Origin: Larix sibirica
Lineage: Eukaryota > Streptophyta > Pinopsida > Pinales > Pinaceae
Direction of reading: 5' to 3'
DNA length: 13,556 nt
Assembly: GCA_004151065.3 (NCBI GenBank)
Contig: NWUY0300089491.1
Coordinates: 1 to 13,556 of the forward strand
Position numbers and translations under genes: made by a program
The notes under the pieces: generated by a model
Database searches by the model: none
What the model was told of the DNA's origin: nothing
What the model saw: only the letters and a program-made list of their open reading frames with translations
In this document: positions 1 to 8,556 of the stretch, in pieces
Numbering within the stretch: the first letter of the stretch is position 1
Layout of the letters: each line of letters opens with the position of its first letter

Positions 1-1585
1 AAAATTTGTTAAAATTATTTTTGTTTTTCAAAATATATAATTAATATTAAAATTATAACAAACATTATATAGCATTGGAAAAAATTCAAGTAAAAAAGAA
101 AACTAATATGATACCAATTTATAATTGTAAACGTATTCACCATATCCAAAAGTAAGTAGTTATGAATTCATTTTTGAGTTTAAGTTTGGTTTTTTATTAG
201 CAATATATTTTTATATTTAAAAGTGAAAGTACTTGAGTGTGACTTTTTTAGGAAGACTATTAACATACAATATGGTATTATTAAATAGGTGGGACCATTT
301 AAAGAAATTGGTTTCAAATTTTATGACAAGGTTAGAAGTTTAACACATGTATATATATTTTTGTTTGATTTGTCTTGGTCCATTTGATGGTTATATGATT
401 GCATTAGGCCCTAGAGTTTAATGATTGGTTTCACATGCAATGGATATTAATATGTTTATGATGCAATTCGCTCACGGCTATTATGGGGGAGAATATTAAC
501 TTGAAATGGGGAATGTGACTGAATATTGGTTCACCAGTCTCCTTTGTACTCCTTTATGTTCAAAGCTTGTAATGAATAATTGTGCAGGATAGAAGGGATA
601 AGTCCTTAATGTTATGAATACCATGGTGTGTTGAGCATTAAGTTTTTCCTATACCATTGAAAATTTGATTTTTTATTCTGATATGAAAACTATATAATAC
701 ACCATTGATCATTTGTGAATATCAAAAGAGAGTTGTATATTGACCTCATGTTGTGCATTTGGGCCTTAACGTTGTTAGTTCAACGTTTGGATAGTGGAAT
801 CCATGAATTTAATGTTACTACTTACCATAGAAACATGGCCAAAGTTTATGAAGAGCCTGCTTCATGAAGGGTTGACACATTTATTTCTATCAAATTTCAG
901 TTGATATGAATAATTAAATGTCATCATGGTTGTCGGCTTTAGTTTCAATGGGAAAAGTGTACGTTTAACCCACAATTACGTGGATGCTGACTAGTATCAT
1001 AGATTGTATTTTTATTGGATAATGCATATGGAAGTTTCAAAAGGTGGAAAGAATGGAAAAAACCATGACTGAAGCAGTAAATGTTCTAGTACTGATCATT
1101 AAACGCAATTATTTTGGGGTTTTCACAGCATAGGTTTGTAAACTTACCATTCATTTCAAGAATTTATTCTTGTTGTGTGTTGATGAACAAATGTGCTGGG
1201 TTGTAACTGCTTTCAGGAGCAATTCAACTAGGGTTGAATGATTTCAAAAGGTATGGCTCCTAGAGTAGCACTCTTATCTAACTATGAACTTGTGATGGTT
1301 TATATATGGTTTTGTTTGATGGTTTGTATGCATGCTTGTCATTCCCCTCCCTTCTTCCCAAGTAAATGCTTTCGATTGTTTGAAGAGTTACAGAGTTTTC
1401 ATTGTTGCTTGTGCTAGAACGATATTTTCAAAGGTAGATGATATGCATGGAATTTGCCCCAGATATGAATTGTTTATTTGTTTTGTTTCAAGTTGATGAA
1501 GGGAGAAATATGCAGTGGGTTGAGTTAGCCAATGTTTCAATGGATATCTACTTTATATTGGTCTGAGTTCATGATTTTGGAATGA
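1..1585. other. AT-rich non-coding stretch with two exon-like segments
   Basis: No open frame here is long or protein-like enough to call a gene. Two short segments sit between splice-like sites on the + strand. One is 1217-1250, preceded by ctgctttcag and followed by gtatgg. The other is 1394-1433, preceded by gttacag and followed by gtagat. They could be small untranslated exons of a transcript running towards 3214, or chance matches, since such short consensus sites are common in AT-rich DNA. A 19-bp string at 1267-1285 recurs with one change at 12235-12253. Confidence 0.4.
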
Positions 1586-1608
1586 ACACACACACACACA
1601 CACACACA
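1586..1608. repeat. AC dinucleotide microsatellite
   Basis: About eleven and a half AC units run without interruption directly into the first copy of the 125-bp duplication. The second copy carries only a short remnant of the tract (about three units), so the tract has expanded or contracted since the duplication. Confidence 0.95.
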
Positions 1609-1863
1609 TAGAACAAAGCACAGTCTAATAACACGAACTTGTTAAAGTTCGCAATAAAATGTTACTTTGTTTCAGTCAATAGCTTCCCAAGAATGGTGTA
1701 TCTTTGCAACTATTGTGTCTCGCCTTGAATGTATATATACACACATAGTACAAAGCACAGTCTAATAACACGAACTTGTTAAAGTTCACCATAAAATGTT
1801 ACTTTGTTTCAGCCAATAGTTTCCCAAGAATGGTGAATCTTTGCAACTATTGTGTCTTGCCTT
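1602..1863. repeat. 125-bp tandem duplication (1602-1726 and 1739-1863)
   Basis: The two copies align without gaps over 125 bases with seven mismatches by eye, about 94 percent identity, at a period of 137. They are separated by 12 bases of other sequence. Each copy contains a small foldback, GAACTT-gtta-AAGTTC, extended by one C-G pair in copy 1 but not in copy 2. No open frame is kept through the unit, so it looks like a non-coding segmental duplication, probably younger than the surrounding decay. Confidence 0.93.
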
Positions 1864-3185
1864 CCATTCATTGTGAACATTGGTAGTTATATATTTGAAG
1901 CGGGTCATGAATGAATAAAGGTTAAATACTAGAATTCCTACAAAATTAGGGTTCTTTGGATATATGGGATATATCGTTCCTAGGTTTCAAACTTATAATT
2001 GGTTGCCAAAGCTATTTTGAAGCTAAATATGGCACATCCTCTCTAGTAATTGACTATTGAAGTCATGGTATGACTTGTGCTTTTATCGTTTTATCAGCTT
2101 GGCATGTGAAATGAATGACTTTTAGGGTATATTTAACAATTCTAAAATTTCATATCTTAAACCCTAATTGAACATGTTATTTATAAAAGAAGAGTTCCAT
2201 GCTTCACTTATTGGAACTTTATTATGGGTTATGAAAAGTAATGTTAACTTTCAGTTGAAGTCTATACCCTCATTTTATATGGAAAGGTGATAATTAGTTC
2301 AAATTTGAAATTGTTCTTGACTTGGAATTGCAAACTAAATATAGCAGGGGCTAATATGAAGATTTTGACACAATATTTAAAATGTTCAAAGGCTATAAAA
2401 ATATTCCTTTGTACTCGACAACGAACAGTAATATCACGGGTGCTAAAAGGTAAGGGCAATCGAGTGCCAATTTAATTAAACGGCGTGATGAATAAAGATC
2501 TGTTTAAAATATTTTGTTTTGGATTAGAATTTTAAATACTCTGTTTCGATTGTTTTGATTTCTTATTGCAAGAGAAAATACACCGAAGGCGATGGTGTTT
2601 GGGGGACGATTTTGTCTTCATAAAATTATGTATTAAAGAAATTTGACTGAGCTTGTAGCTTATGGTTATAATTCAGAAAGAATTGATTTCTATTTGCAAT
2701 TTAGTGAATGAAATTTGCAGAGCTGAATATTTTGATTGGAGAATAATGGAAATTCTTTTTTAGTAGCCACTACATTATATAATCATTTCCAGATTATAGA
2801 AACATAGTTAAATCATTCAAGCATCAAATTAATAATTGATTTTTGTGTTGAAATGAAGTTTTATGCAAGGTGAAGGGTATTGGAATCACAGTTACGACAT
2901 TATTTTTGTATGATTGTTTTTTTTGGTCTGGAAAAGTGTTGTATATGGATTGGATGGTGGATGAGTAATTGTTTTTATCGAATATGAGCAAGTTTCACTA
3001 TGTTCCCTTCGTACTATTACTTCTTTTCCATTTCTTTTTTCCACTCATCTCCCATAATTTTTCCATCTCCCCTCCCTTTATCCCATCAAATTTTTAGTAT
3101 GCATATGTGACTATTAAGAGGAGCCATTTATAAATTGATTTAGATTACAAGTTAGTTTGATTTGAGTAATTATTGTTCTAGCTTA
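1864..3185. other. AT-rich non-coding stretch, possible exon at 2348-2449
   Basis: No supported gene. On the + strand 2348-2449 is preceded by aaatatagcag and followed by a strong donor-like AAAAG|GTAAGG. The segment is 102 bases, divisible by three, and open in one frame, with an internal ATG giving about 31 codons starting MKILTQY. The peptide is not recognised. It may be an exon of the transcript that includes 3214 onward, or chance. A weaker pair is the acceptor-like aaatttgcag at about 2720 with the donor-like gcaag|gtgaag near 2870. Confidence 0.25.
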
Positions 3186-3213
3186 TACTAATCTTTTTTA
3201 TTTTGACTACTAG
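3186..3213 (+). other. Intron branch point and 3' splice site
   Basis: TACTAAT (3186-3192), close to the ideal branch-point sequence, is followed by a T-rich tract and then gactactag ending at 3213. The next base starts an ATG codon. Spacing of roughly 20 bases from the branch A to the AG fits a plant intron end. This suggests the block at 3214 is an exon of a spliced gene, with upstream DNA being intron or 5' untranslated region, and not an intronless copy. Confidence 0.5.
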
Positions 3214-3944
3214 ATGAGCTTTTTTAGCAGAGGGGGCAGAAGGGGAAATAAAAGATACAGAGGTAATAGGGGAAATTGGAATGGAGGGAAGCCTGCAAAT
3301 TGGCAGGGAGATGGAAATAAGAATCAAATATTAAGATTTTATATCCACTTTGATGTTTTGTTCAACGAATTTCGACAGATTTTACAATATAGTATTCTCA
3401 ACTTTGGTGGCCAAGTTCAACAACCTCCTATTCATCCCGTTATTTTTCCACTGCCTGCTTATTCCCATCCTAACATTCTCGAGGTTCTAGTTCCCCCTCA
3501 TGTCTCTATGTAACCTGAACCAAACAATAGGTGGAACCAATTCATGTCAAGTCAACCATCTAGAATTAGGGGATGGCCTTCAAGATCATTACCACTACCA
3601 CCTCCTCCTCCATTGAACAAACAACCCGATCTTCCAACCTCCTCAAATGTATGTTGTGCTCAAGCCTTTCCAAATGATGAAGTACCAAAGCTGCACCAAG
3701 TCCTTCATTATAAACCAAAGGGAAGAGGCATTCCAGATCTCTCAGTCCTGATTCTTCAGAGGGCTCATCTCATTTTGTGACCTCTCATAATGTCTCAGCT
3801 CCAACTAAAACTATCCCTACGATTGATGAATCATCCAACCAAGGGGTGCAATTAGTTAAACAAGTTGGACAACCTTCAAGTGAGATCATATTAGTAGAAA
3901 ATGAAAGAAGGCTTAACCATTCTCATCCAACATATTTCACTTGA
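3214..3944 (+). pseudogene. Broken coding exon, Arg/Gly-rich then Pro-rich then Ser-rich protein
   Basis: The frame opens with MSFFSRGGRRGNKRYRGN, an Arg/Gly/Asn/Trp-rich segment of about 37 residues like RNA-binding RGG tails. It then passes through an Ile/Phe-rich stretch (roughly residues 38-65) and a Pro-rich region with a run of five prolines near 3598-3612. A TAA at 3511-3513 interrupts it; the same frame continues to TGA at 3778-3780. A different frame is open for 76 codons from 3714 to a TGA at 3942-3944 and looks equally protein-like (TKGKRHSRSLSP..., Ser/Thr-rich). The simplest reading is one coding region with a nonsense change and a net one-base loss between about 3660 and 3713. 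It follows a good acceptor site. I do not recognise the family; an RNA-associated protein is only a guess from composition. The Ile/Phe-rich part could be retained intron. Confidence 0.45.
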
Positions 3945-4196
3945 TAGTTTTATATGGTTTCTACTTTGACATTTGTTACATAATAGTTTGTATTGAGATC
4001 TGCCTTTGGACATATATTTTGGCTTTTGGATAGATTTGTGGGCATATGGATGTTGGAGGCATGCACTATGTGTATATTTTGGACCTAAGTTTATTTTGAT
4101 GATATAGATATATGTAGCCCTATTGAGAACTATATGAAATGCATGTTTTATTTTAAAAGAATGCCTATTTGTTTGCTTGGAGTAACAAGGAGTAAG
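3945..4196. other. AT-rich spacer
   Basis: Between the broken exon and the proposed LTR start. No frame, hairpin or signal that I can support. It could hold the 3' untranslated region of the broken gene, but I see no convincing polyadenylation cluster. Confidence 0.5.
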
Positions 4197-5160
4197 TGAG
4201 ATACTAAAAAATATCGAAAAAGGGGACCCACCTATTTAATGCTCTTATTATTATTTTAATTATTATTACTTATTATCCTTATCTTGCTGAAATTATAATC
4301 CCCTCTTAACTAAAAGGTAGTTCTTAACTACCTCAACTTCCCAAGACAGAAAATAAAGAGGGAGGCATAAGGTGTTTACGGGGAAAGATAAGAAAGGGAG
4401 AGAAAGCATTTTGATAAAGGTACCTCTTGATTCATTTTAAAATTTTCATATTTCATTCATCTTTGAGTTCAACTAAAAGGCTGAAGATGATCTTGTTGAC
4501 AGCAAAAGAGCAATGAAGGTGGCCTAAGAGGATCTTGTGTAGAAATATTATTCATGTTCAAAGGTTGTTTCACATCTAATAGTCTGTTCATTTCTGTTAG
4601 AATTAGAATTAATTTTCAAGTACTGATAAGGATTGATTTTGAAGAATCAAGAAGTGGCATCCCAAATCTCTATTTGATCTAGCAGTTGTCTGCCATGTTT
4701 CCTTTTTGGAAAACATAATTCTTTGTATGAAGAATCAATACCATCCTAGAATTCTCTATTGGTCCTCACTTTTGCAGAAGTGTGAAAGAAAGTCTTTAGA
4801 TTTGTAACTCACAGATCTTATTAATAAAATCTATTGATTTATGCCTCAACTATGAGTCTTGAATAGTTGATTCATACTTTCCTTTCTTGTTTATATGACT
4901 GAATTTCAATTTATTTTCTTCTCTTTTTGTTGTGATAATCTTGTTTAGAATCTCTTCTTTTGAAAACTGTGACACTTTTATTTTTTTAAGTTTTTATTAT
5001 TATACTTTGTGATGGAATATCAGTTTCAAGTGATAAATACTTGCAATCTGACTGTAAATATTATAAAAAGGATTTAAAATTAGGTTCATAATCCCACCTA
5101 TTTTATCCAAGCCATGTAAAATATGAAATTGTTGGTTTTGGAAGTCAATTCCTTGCATCA
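4197..5160 (+). repeat. Proposed 5' LTR of the Ty3/gypsy relic
   Basis: The 3' edge is the better supported: CTTGCATCA ends at 5160, ten bases before the primer site, giving the usual CA terminus. The 5' edge at TGAGATACTAAAAAATATCG (4197) is inferred from a TG start, the abrupt change of sequence character and an LTR length of 964 bases. TGA at the start and TCA at the end form a 3-bp terminal inverted repeat. AATAAA polyadenylation-like motifs occur inside, for example near 4353 and 4824. No second LTR copy exists in the window to confirm the borders. Confidence 0.45.
4315..4333. repeat. Perfect 8-bp palindrome in the proposed LTR
   Basis: AGGTAGTT-CTT-AACTACCT is a perfect 8-bp stem with a 3-base loop. 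It lies about 120 bases into the proposed LTR. It may be a protein-binding site or RNA hairpin; function is unknown. Confidence 0.85.
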
Positions 5161-5169
5161 ATAAATTTT

Positions 5170-5190
5170 TGGCGACCGTACTTGGGAACG
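5170..5190 (+). other. Primer binding site, tRNA-Asp type
   Basis: TGGCGACCGTACTTGGGAACG resembles TGGCGCCGTTGCCGGGGATCG, the complement of the 3' end of plant tRNA-Asp used by Athila/Tat-type elements, with several changes and small gaps. It begins nine bases after the proposed LTR end and about 75 bases before the first gag ATG, the expected order for minus-strand priming. Confidence 0.65.
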
Positions 5191-5265
5191 AGAAATTATT
5201 TTCACTGATTTTGTACATTTATTTCTTTTATTTTCTTTTCTAGTTTTTTTTTTTTAAAGATTTTC

Positions 5266-6816
5266 ATGGCTTTGAATAAGCGTGCTCATCCTAATATCAC
5301 AGTTGGTTTGAGGGACCAAAATAGTATAACATCTTGTCTATTTGATTTTATATTTGACTTTGCTCAATCTGCACATGAATTAGAAGCTTCTTGGGAAGAA
5401 ATTAGACTAGATAACCATCGAGAAGAGAAAAGAGAAAGGGTTGCAAACTTGCAAGAGAGATGAGGAATCAATAGCCTAATCATTAGATTTCATGTCTAGT
5501 TCTCAAATACATTCTCGAAGAAACACAAGTGAGTCTCCAAATTTGACCCCTTTTCTTAAATTGGTAGGAAAAAGGAATTTCTTCAACTTATTCATTCCAA
5601 ATTAAGAAGAATTGTTTCTGATATTTTCTCATCAATAACAAATTTGATTCCTGGTCTTTCTTTTACTTAGGCAAATATGCCCTCACCTGGTAGTGCCAAT
5701 AGTTCTTCTAGTTCAAGTTCATCTTCTTCTCATATTGGTAGTTTATATACTCATTACAATCCTCAAACATCAACTACTAATCTTGCAAAAGTTATTGAAC
5801 ACTATAGGTTATTTAAATTTGAAGAAGATCTTGACAATACACCTTGGCATGTAGCTTCTCCTTTGAATTTGTCTCCTGCTATAGCTCCACTCCCAAAATT
5901 GAAATATCATCTACCCAAATTCTCAGGCAATGGTACCATTATTGTTAACGAACACTTGATTGCTTTCTCTAATTCCTATCATAACATTGGGGCCAATGAT
6001 GCAAACACCTGCATGAGGTTGTTTGTTAATTCACTTGAGGGAAAGGTTGCTGCAAACTTTTTTGATATGCCTCCTAGAATTTTTTCTACCTAAGTTGAAT
6101 TGTCCTATTGGTTTAAGGCCACATATGGCCAACCTTAGAGTCCTGTAGATAAGCTAAAAGAATGTAATAATCTGAGCTATAACAAGGAAAAATATATTAA
6201 GTCCTTCAATCTTCACTTTACCAAGTTATATAATCAAATCCCAGAATTGATAAGACCTCAAAATCAAGCTGCTCTAATGCATTATTATAATGTTCTACCC
6301 CCTCACTTTAAATAGAAGCTTGAAGAAAAGAACGTTGATAATTTGGGATCAACCTTACAAACTTGCCTAGAATACGAAGATCAATTGGATAGGATGGGGT
6401 TACTGAGTGAAGACTATGTTAAACACAATGAAATCTCAGTTGTCCTCCAATTGGTTCAAGACATGGAAAATCGCATGATTTCTTATGAGCAAAGAGGGAC
6501 AAACCCTATCTCTAATGTATAATCTTCAAACCAAGGAACCTTTAGAAACATGAATACTACATAGCCAAAGGAAATTATGTCTTGGGCATGGTGTAATTTT
6601 TGCAAGGAAAATCATGTAGAAGATACCTATGAAGTCAAAAGAATAGAAAAAGACAAAAAATTTGGGAATAAAGCTGAGTCAACTGTAGCAACTCTTGACT
6701 GCACGCTTGAAGAAGACTGCATGGTAGTCAACACTAGGAATAAATTCTACAATAATAAAGGGCCTTCCTCAAAAGTTCCTTCTTCTCAAATCTCATCTTG
6801 TCAACAACCCATTTAA
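5266..6816 (+). pseudogene. gag: Retrotransposon gag, multiply interrupted
   Basis: An ATG in good context at 5266 starts a charged N-terminal piece (MALNKRAHPN...) that stops at 5461-5463. The frame is lost and regained between about 5455 and 5625 by opposite shifts. From 5677 a Ser-rich stretch (about twelve serines) leads into the conserved capsid-like core, with KLKYHLPKFSG near 5905 and the MRLFVNSLEG region near 6012, typical of plant Ty3/gypsy gag. In-frame stops lie at 6091, 6136, 6313, 6520 and 6562, and the frame ends at 6814. Around 6589-6630 a zinc knuckle is visible: Cys 6592, Cys 6601 and His 6613 remain, but the expected last Cys is a Tyr codon (TAT, 6628). Gag would form the particle and bind RNA; this copy is dead. 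Confidence 0.82.
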
Positions 6817-6837
6817 TTACCAAGTCTAAATAATTAG

Positions 6838-7380
6838 AATCATGAAAATCAACTTTCCAATTTACCTTCTTCTAATTTCAATATTTTAAGACAATTGGCT
6901 ACTATTAAAGCTAATGCAACCTTGTTGGATATGATTACTATGCCCGAACAACAAAAACTTCTCAAAGATTTCATGGAAGGAAATACTTCTACCATGGCCA
7001 ATTTGTCTGAAAAAGAACAAGAAGAAAATTCAAGTGCAAATAAATCAACTGTATATAAACCCATGGGTAATCTTAGAAACCCTCCTTTTTATCTTTCTGA
7101 AAAAATTTATGATAAAATTGTTCATTGTTGTCTCGTAGATGGTGGGTCTAGTCCTAATGTGATGTCCAAGAAAATAATGGAAGAATTAGGCTTATCCTGT
7201 ACTAATGAATACTCAAGGAACTTGTTGTCATATAGCAGCCAACAACAGGCCATCGTAGGAGAAATTAAAGATCTTACATTATCCTTATTCCCCCATCCAG
7301 AAATAAAAACCACCTGTAATATTCAAGTAATCGATATGCCTATTAGTATCTCCTCAATCATTTTAGGAAGAGATTTGTAA
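6838..7380 (+). pseudogene. Retropepsin-like aspartic protease domain
   Basis: Same frame as gag, opening after a TAG at 6835-6837 and open to TAA at 7378-7380. The active-site motif is CLVDGGSSPNVM with the catalytic Asp codon at 7138-7140; the Asp-Gly-Gly form is usual in plant Ty3/gypsy proteases. The second conserved part, SIILGRDL at the end, matches the family ILGRDW-type motif, with the expected Trp changed to Leu just before the stop. It would cleave the polyprotein. The domain is largely intact between its bounding stops, but it has no ATG of its own (the first candidate start after the TAG is a TTG at 6895) and would depend on gag readthrough. Confidence 0.8.
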
Positions 7381-7605
7381 GTTTTGGTAGGTGGTTATAT
7401 GTCAAATGATGGGACACATATGCCACGACCAAAGAATGGAGAAAACATAATTGTTCTCGAAGAGGACATAATATCTCCATATATTGAAGTTGTACCTCAA
7501 CCTCATGTTAATTACATTGAATAGGACCTAGGAGTATATTATATATTCTTAGAATAATATGGGAAAACCAAGATGCCTAGATCTAAGCTTGAATATTGAA
7601 TATAG
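7381..7605 (+). pseudogene. Protease-RNase H linker, reverse transcriptase absent
   Basis: About 75 codons in the same frame link protease to RNase H, with stops at 7522, 7555, 7597 and 7603. The translated pieces (VLVGGYMSNDGTHMPRP..., then IISPYIEVVPQ) are protein-like and hold no reverse transcriptase motif such as the YxDD box. A Ty3 reverse transcriptase needs several hundred codons, so it has been deleted here or was missing in the parent. Confidence 0.6.
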
Positions 7606-7931
7606 CACATGCATTTTGATGGTGCTTGTTCCAATGAAAGCAATGGAGAAGGAATAATCTTGTTTTCTCCCATTGGTAGAATTCATAATTTCTCATATAG
7701 GCTTGAGTTTTCTTGTACTAATAATATATTTGAACTCGAAGCTCTAATTTTAGGACTTGAAAACTCTTTCAATTTAGGTTTCTTTCATTTTACTGTGTTT
7801 GGGGATTATGAATTAATTATAAATCTAATTAAAGGAATTTATGTCCCTTCAAACAAATTCTTAAAAAGGTATACTCAAGCAACTAGAACTTTAATCTCTA
7901 ATTTTTTTGCCTTTTAACATTACACATATTA
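7606..7931 (+). pseudogene. RNase H domain, truncated by a later insertion
   Basis: The frame reads MHFDGACSNESNGEG from 7609. The acidic residues expected for RNase H are present: Asp codon 7618 (HFDGACS), Glu in the TNNIFELEALI segment (codon 7732) and Asp in VFGDYELI (codon 7804). This is the RVT_3-like RNase H type common in plant Ty3/gypsy polyproteins; it degrades RNA in the RNA-DNA hybrid. The annotated frame stops at 7915-7917, but a neighbouring frame continues FNITH for a few codons, so a slip in the T7 (7902-7908) or T4 run is likely. Coding character ends at 7931, exactly where the next LTR begins. The last catalytic Asp and any integrase are lost. Confidence 0.82.
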
Positions 7932-8542
7932 TGTAATAACCCAAAATCCTATTTAATTAATCATAAATAAAAATATAGGAAATCTAATTTAATATTAAAT
8001 AAATTAATTGATTTAAATATTCAATAAAACAAACCCAAAATTAGTATTTAACTAACTCCAATTAAAACATGGGAAAATGAAGTAATAAGTGTATTAAGTA
8101 ATAAAATAATAAAATTTGAAGAAAATGTTAATTAAATATAAATTGTTCAAGTAGGAATGAAAATAAATAAAACCTATAAAAATGAGGAAGATTGGGGGAG
8201 AAGGGTCATTCATTATTCTTAACTTGGAATGAAGATAGCTGTGATTATGGGAAGGAAAGAGGACAATTTGGATAAGGTTTATTGGTTGGGGGCTCAAGGG
8301 CTCTTAATGTCTCAACATAGGGGGAGACACTGAGGGGTTGGTTGGGTGGAGAGTCATCCCCCACACATTGTTTTCCCTCAACACTTATAGATATCTAAAG
8401 GTATATTCCTTCAATATTATCATATCTTAGTTATTGTGTAGATCTACAAATTTTTCATAGCAATGAACAAATCTTAAGATAATTGTAAGTGAGTAATTGT
8501 TTTCTAAATAATTTTGTGTTTAAGACCTATTGGGGCCTTACA
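7932..8542 (+). repeat. LTR of a second retrotransposon inserted into the first
   Basis: The 611-base segment starts TGTAATAACCC and ends GGGGCCTTACA, giving a perfect 5-bp terminal inverted repeat TGTAA/TTACA. A primer-site-like sequence follows at once, so this is a 5' LTR in + orientation. It has a TATA box at 8175-8180. Its left edge coincides with the loss of RNase H coding, which supports nested insertion. The 5 bases before it (tatta) differ from those after it (tttga), so it is not a simple solo LTR with a target duplication. Which superfamily it belongs to cannot be told, because no coding region follows. Confidence 0.7.
8175..8180 (+). promoter_or_regulatory. TATA box in the second LTR
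   Basis: TATAAA within CCTATAAAAATGAGG, about 245 bases into the LTR, is a good candidate for the element's own RNA polymerase II promoter. It would place the start of R near 8205. No initiator can be proven by eye. Confidence 0.5.
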
Positions 8543-8556
8543 TTTGATATCAAATC
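8543..8556 (+). other. Decayed primer binding site, initiator-Met type
   Basis: TTTGATATCAAATC directly after the LTR resembles TTTGGTATCAGAGC, the usual plant LTR-element primer site complementary to initiator tRNA-Met. The differences are mostly G-to-A, as expected from decay of methylated DNA. The changes have also made TTTGATATCAAA a perfect palindrome. Both Ty1/copia elements and Ty3 chromoviruses use this primer. Confidence 0.6.

Larger units (their letters stand above)
4197..7931 (+). mobile_element. Decayed Ty3/gypsy LTR retrotransposon, 5' part
   Basis: In order: proposed 5' LTR (4197-5160), tRNA-Asp-like primer site (5170-5190), gag (from 5266), aspartic protease and RNase H. The primer site type is typical of the plant Athila/Tat branch of Ty3/gypsy. 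The element is cut off at 7931 by the LTR of another element; no integrase, polypurine tract or 3' LTR is seen. No reverse transcriptase is present between protease and RNase H. The coding part carries many stop codons and cannot make a protein. No target-site duplication can be tested because the 3' end is missing. Confidence 0.8.

Noticed and set aside
280-296. 17-mer matching 4224-4240 in inverted orientation (16 of 17)
   Set aside because: Similarity does not extend on either side, so it does not show an inverted LTR copy; possibly chance in AT-rich sequence.
2262-2459. 65-codon minus-strand frame
   Set aside because: No motif, low-complexity content, and it overlaps the + strand exon-like segment with better splice signals; neither is certain but this one has no support.
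5000-5218. 72-codon minus-strand frame
   Set aside because: It spans the LTR end and the primer site of the Ty3 element on the opposite strand, so it cannot be a real gene in that arrangement.
5655-5676. Acceptor-like ctttcttttacttag before GCAAATATG in gag
   Set aside because: The TAG is in the gag frame and fits a decayed CAG codon, like the other stops; retrotransposon gag has no intron here.
6849-7313. Minus-strand open frames at 6849-7064 and 7122-7313
   Set aside because: They are antisense to the protease region, whose + strand frame has the DGG active site and the ILGRD motif; the minus translations show no motif.
8094-8297. 67-codon minus-strand frame
   Set aside because: It lies wholly within the second LTR and is low-complexity (Ile/Phe/Tyr/Asn), as expected from AT-rich non-coding DNA.
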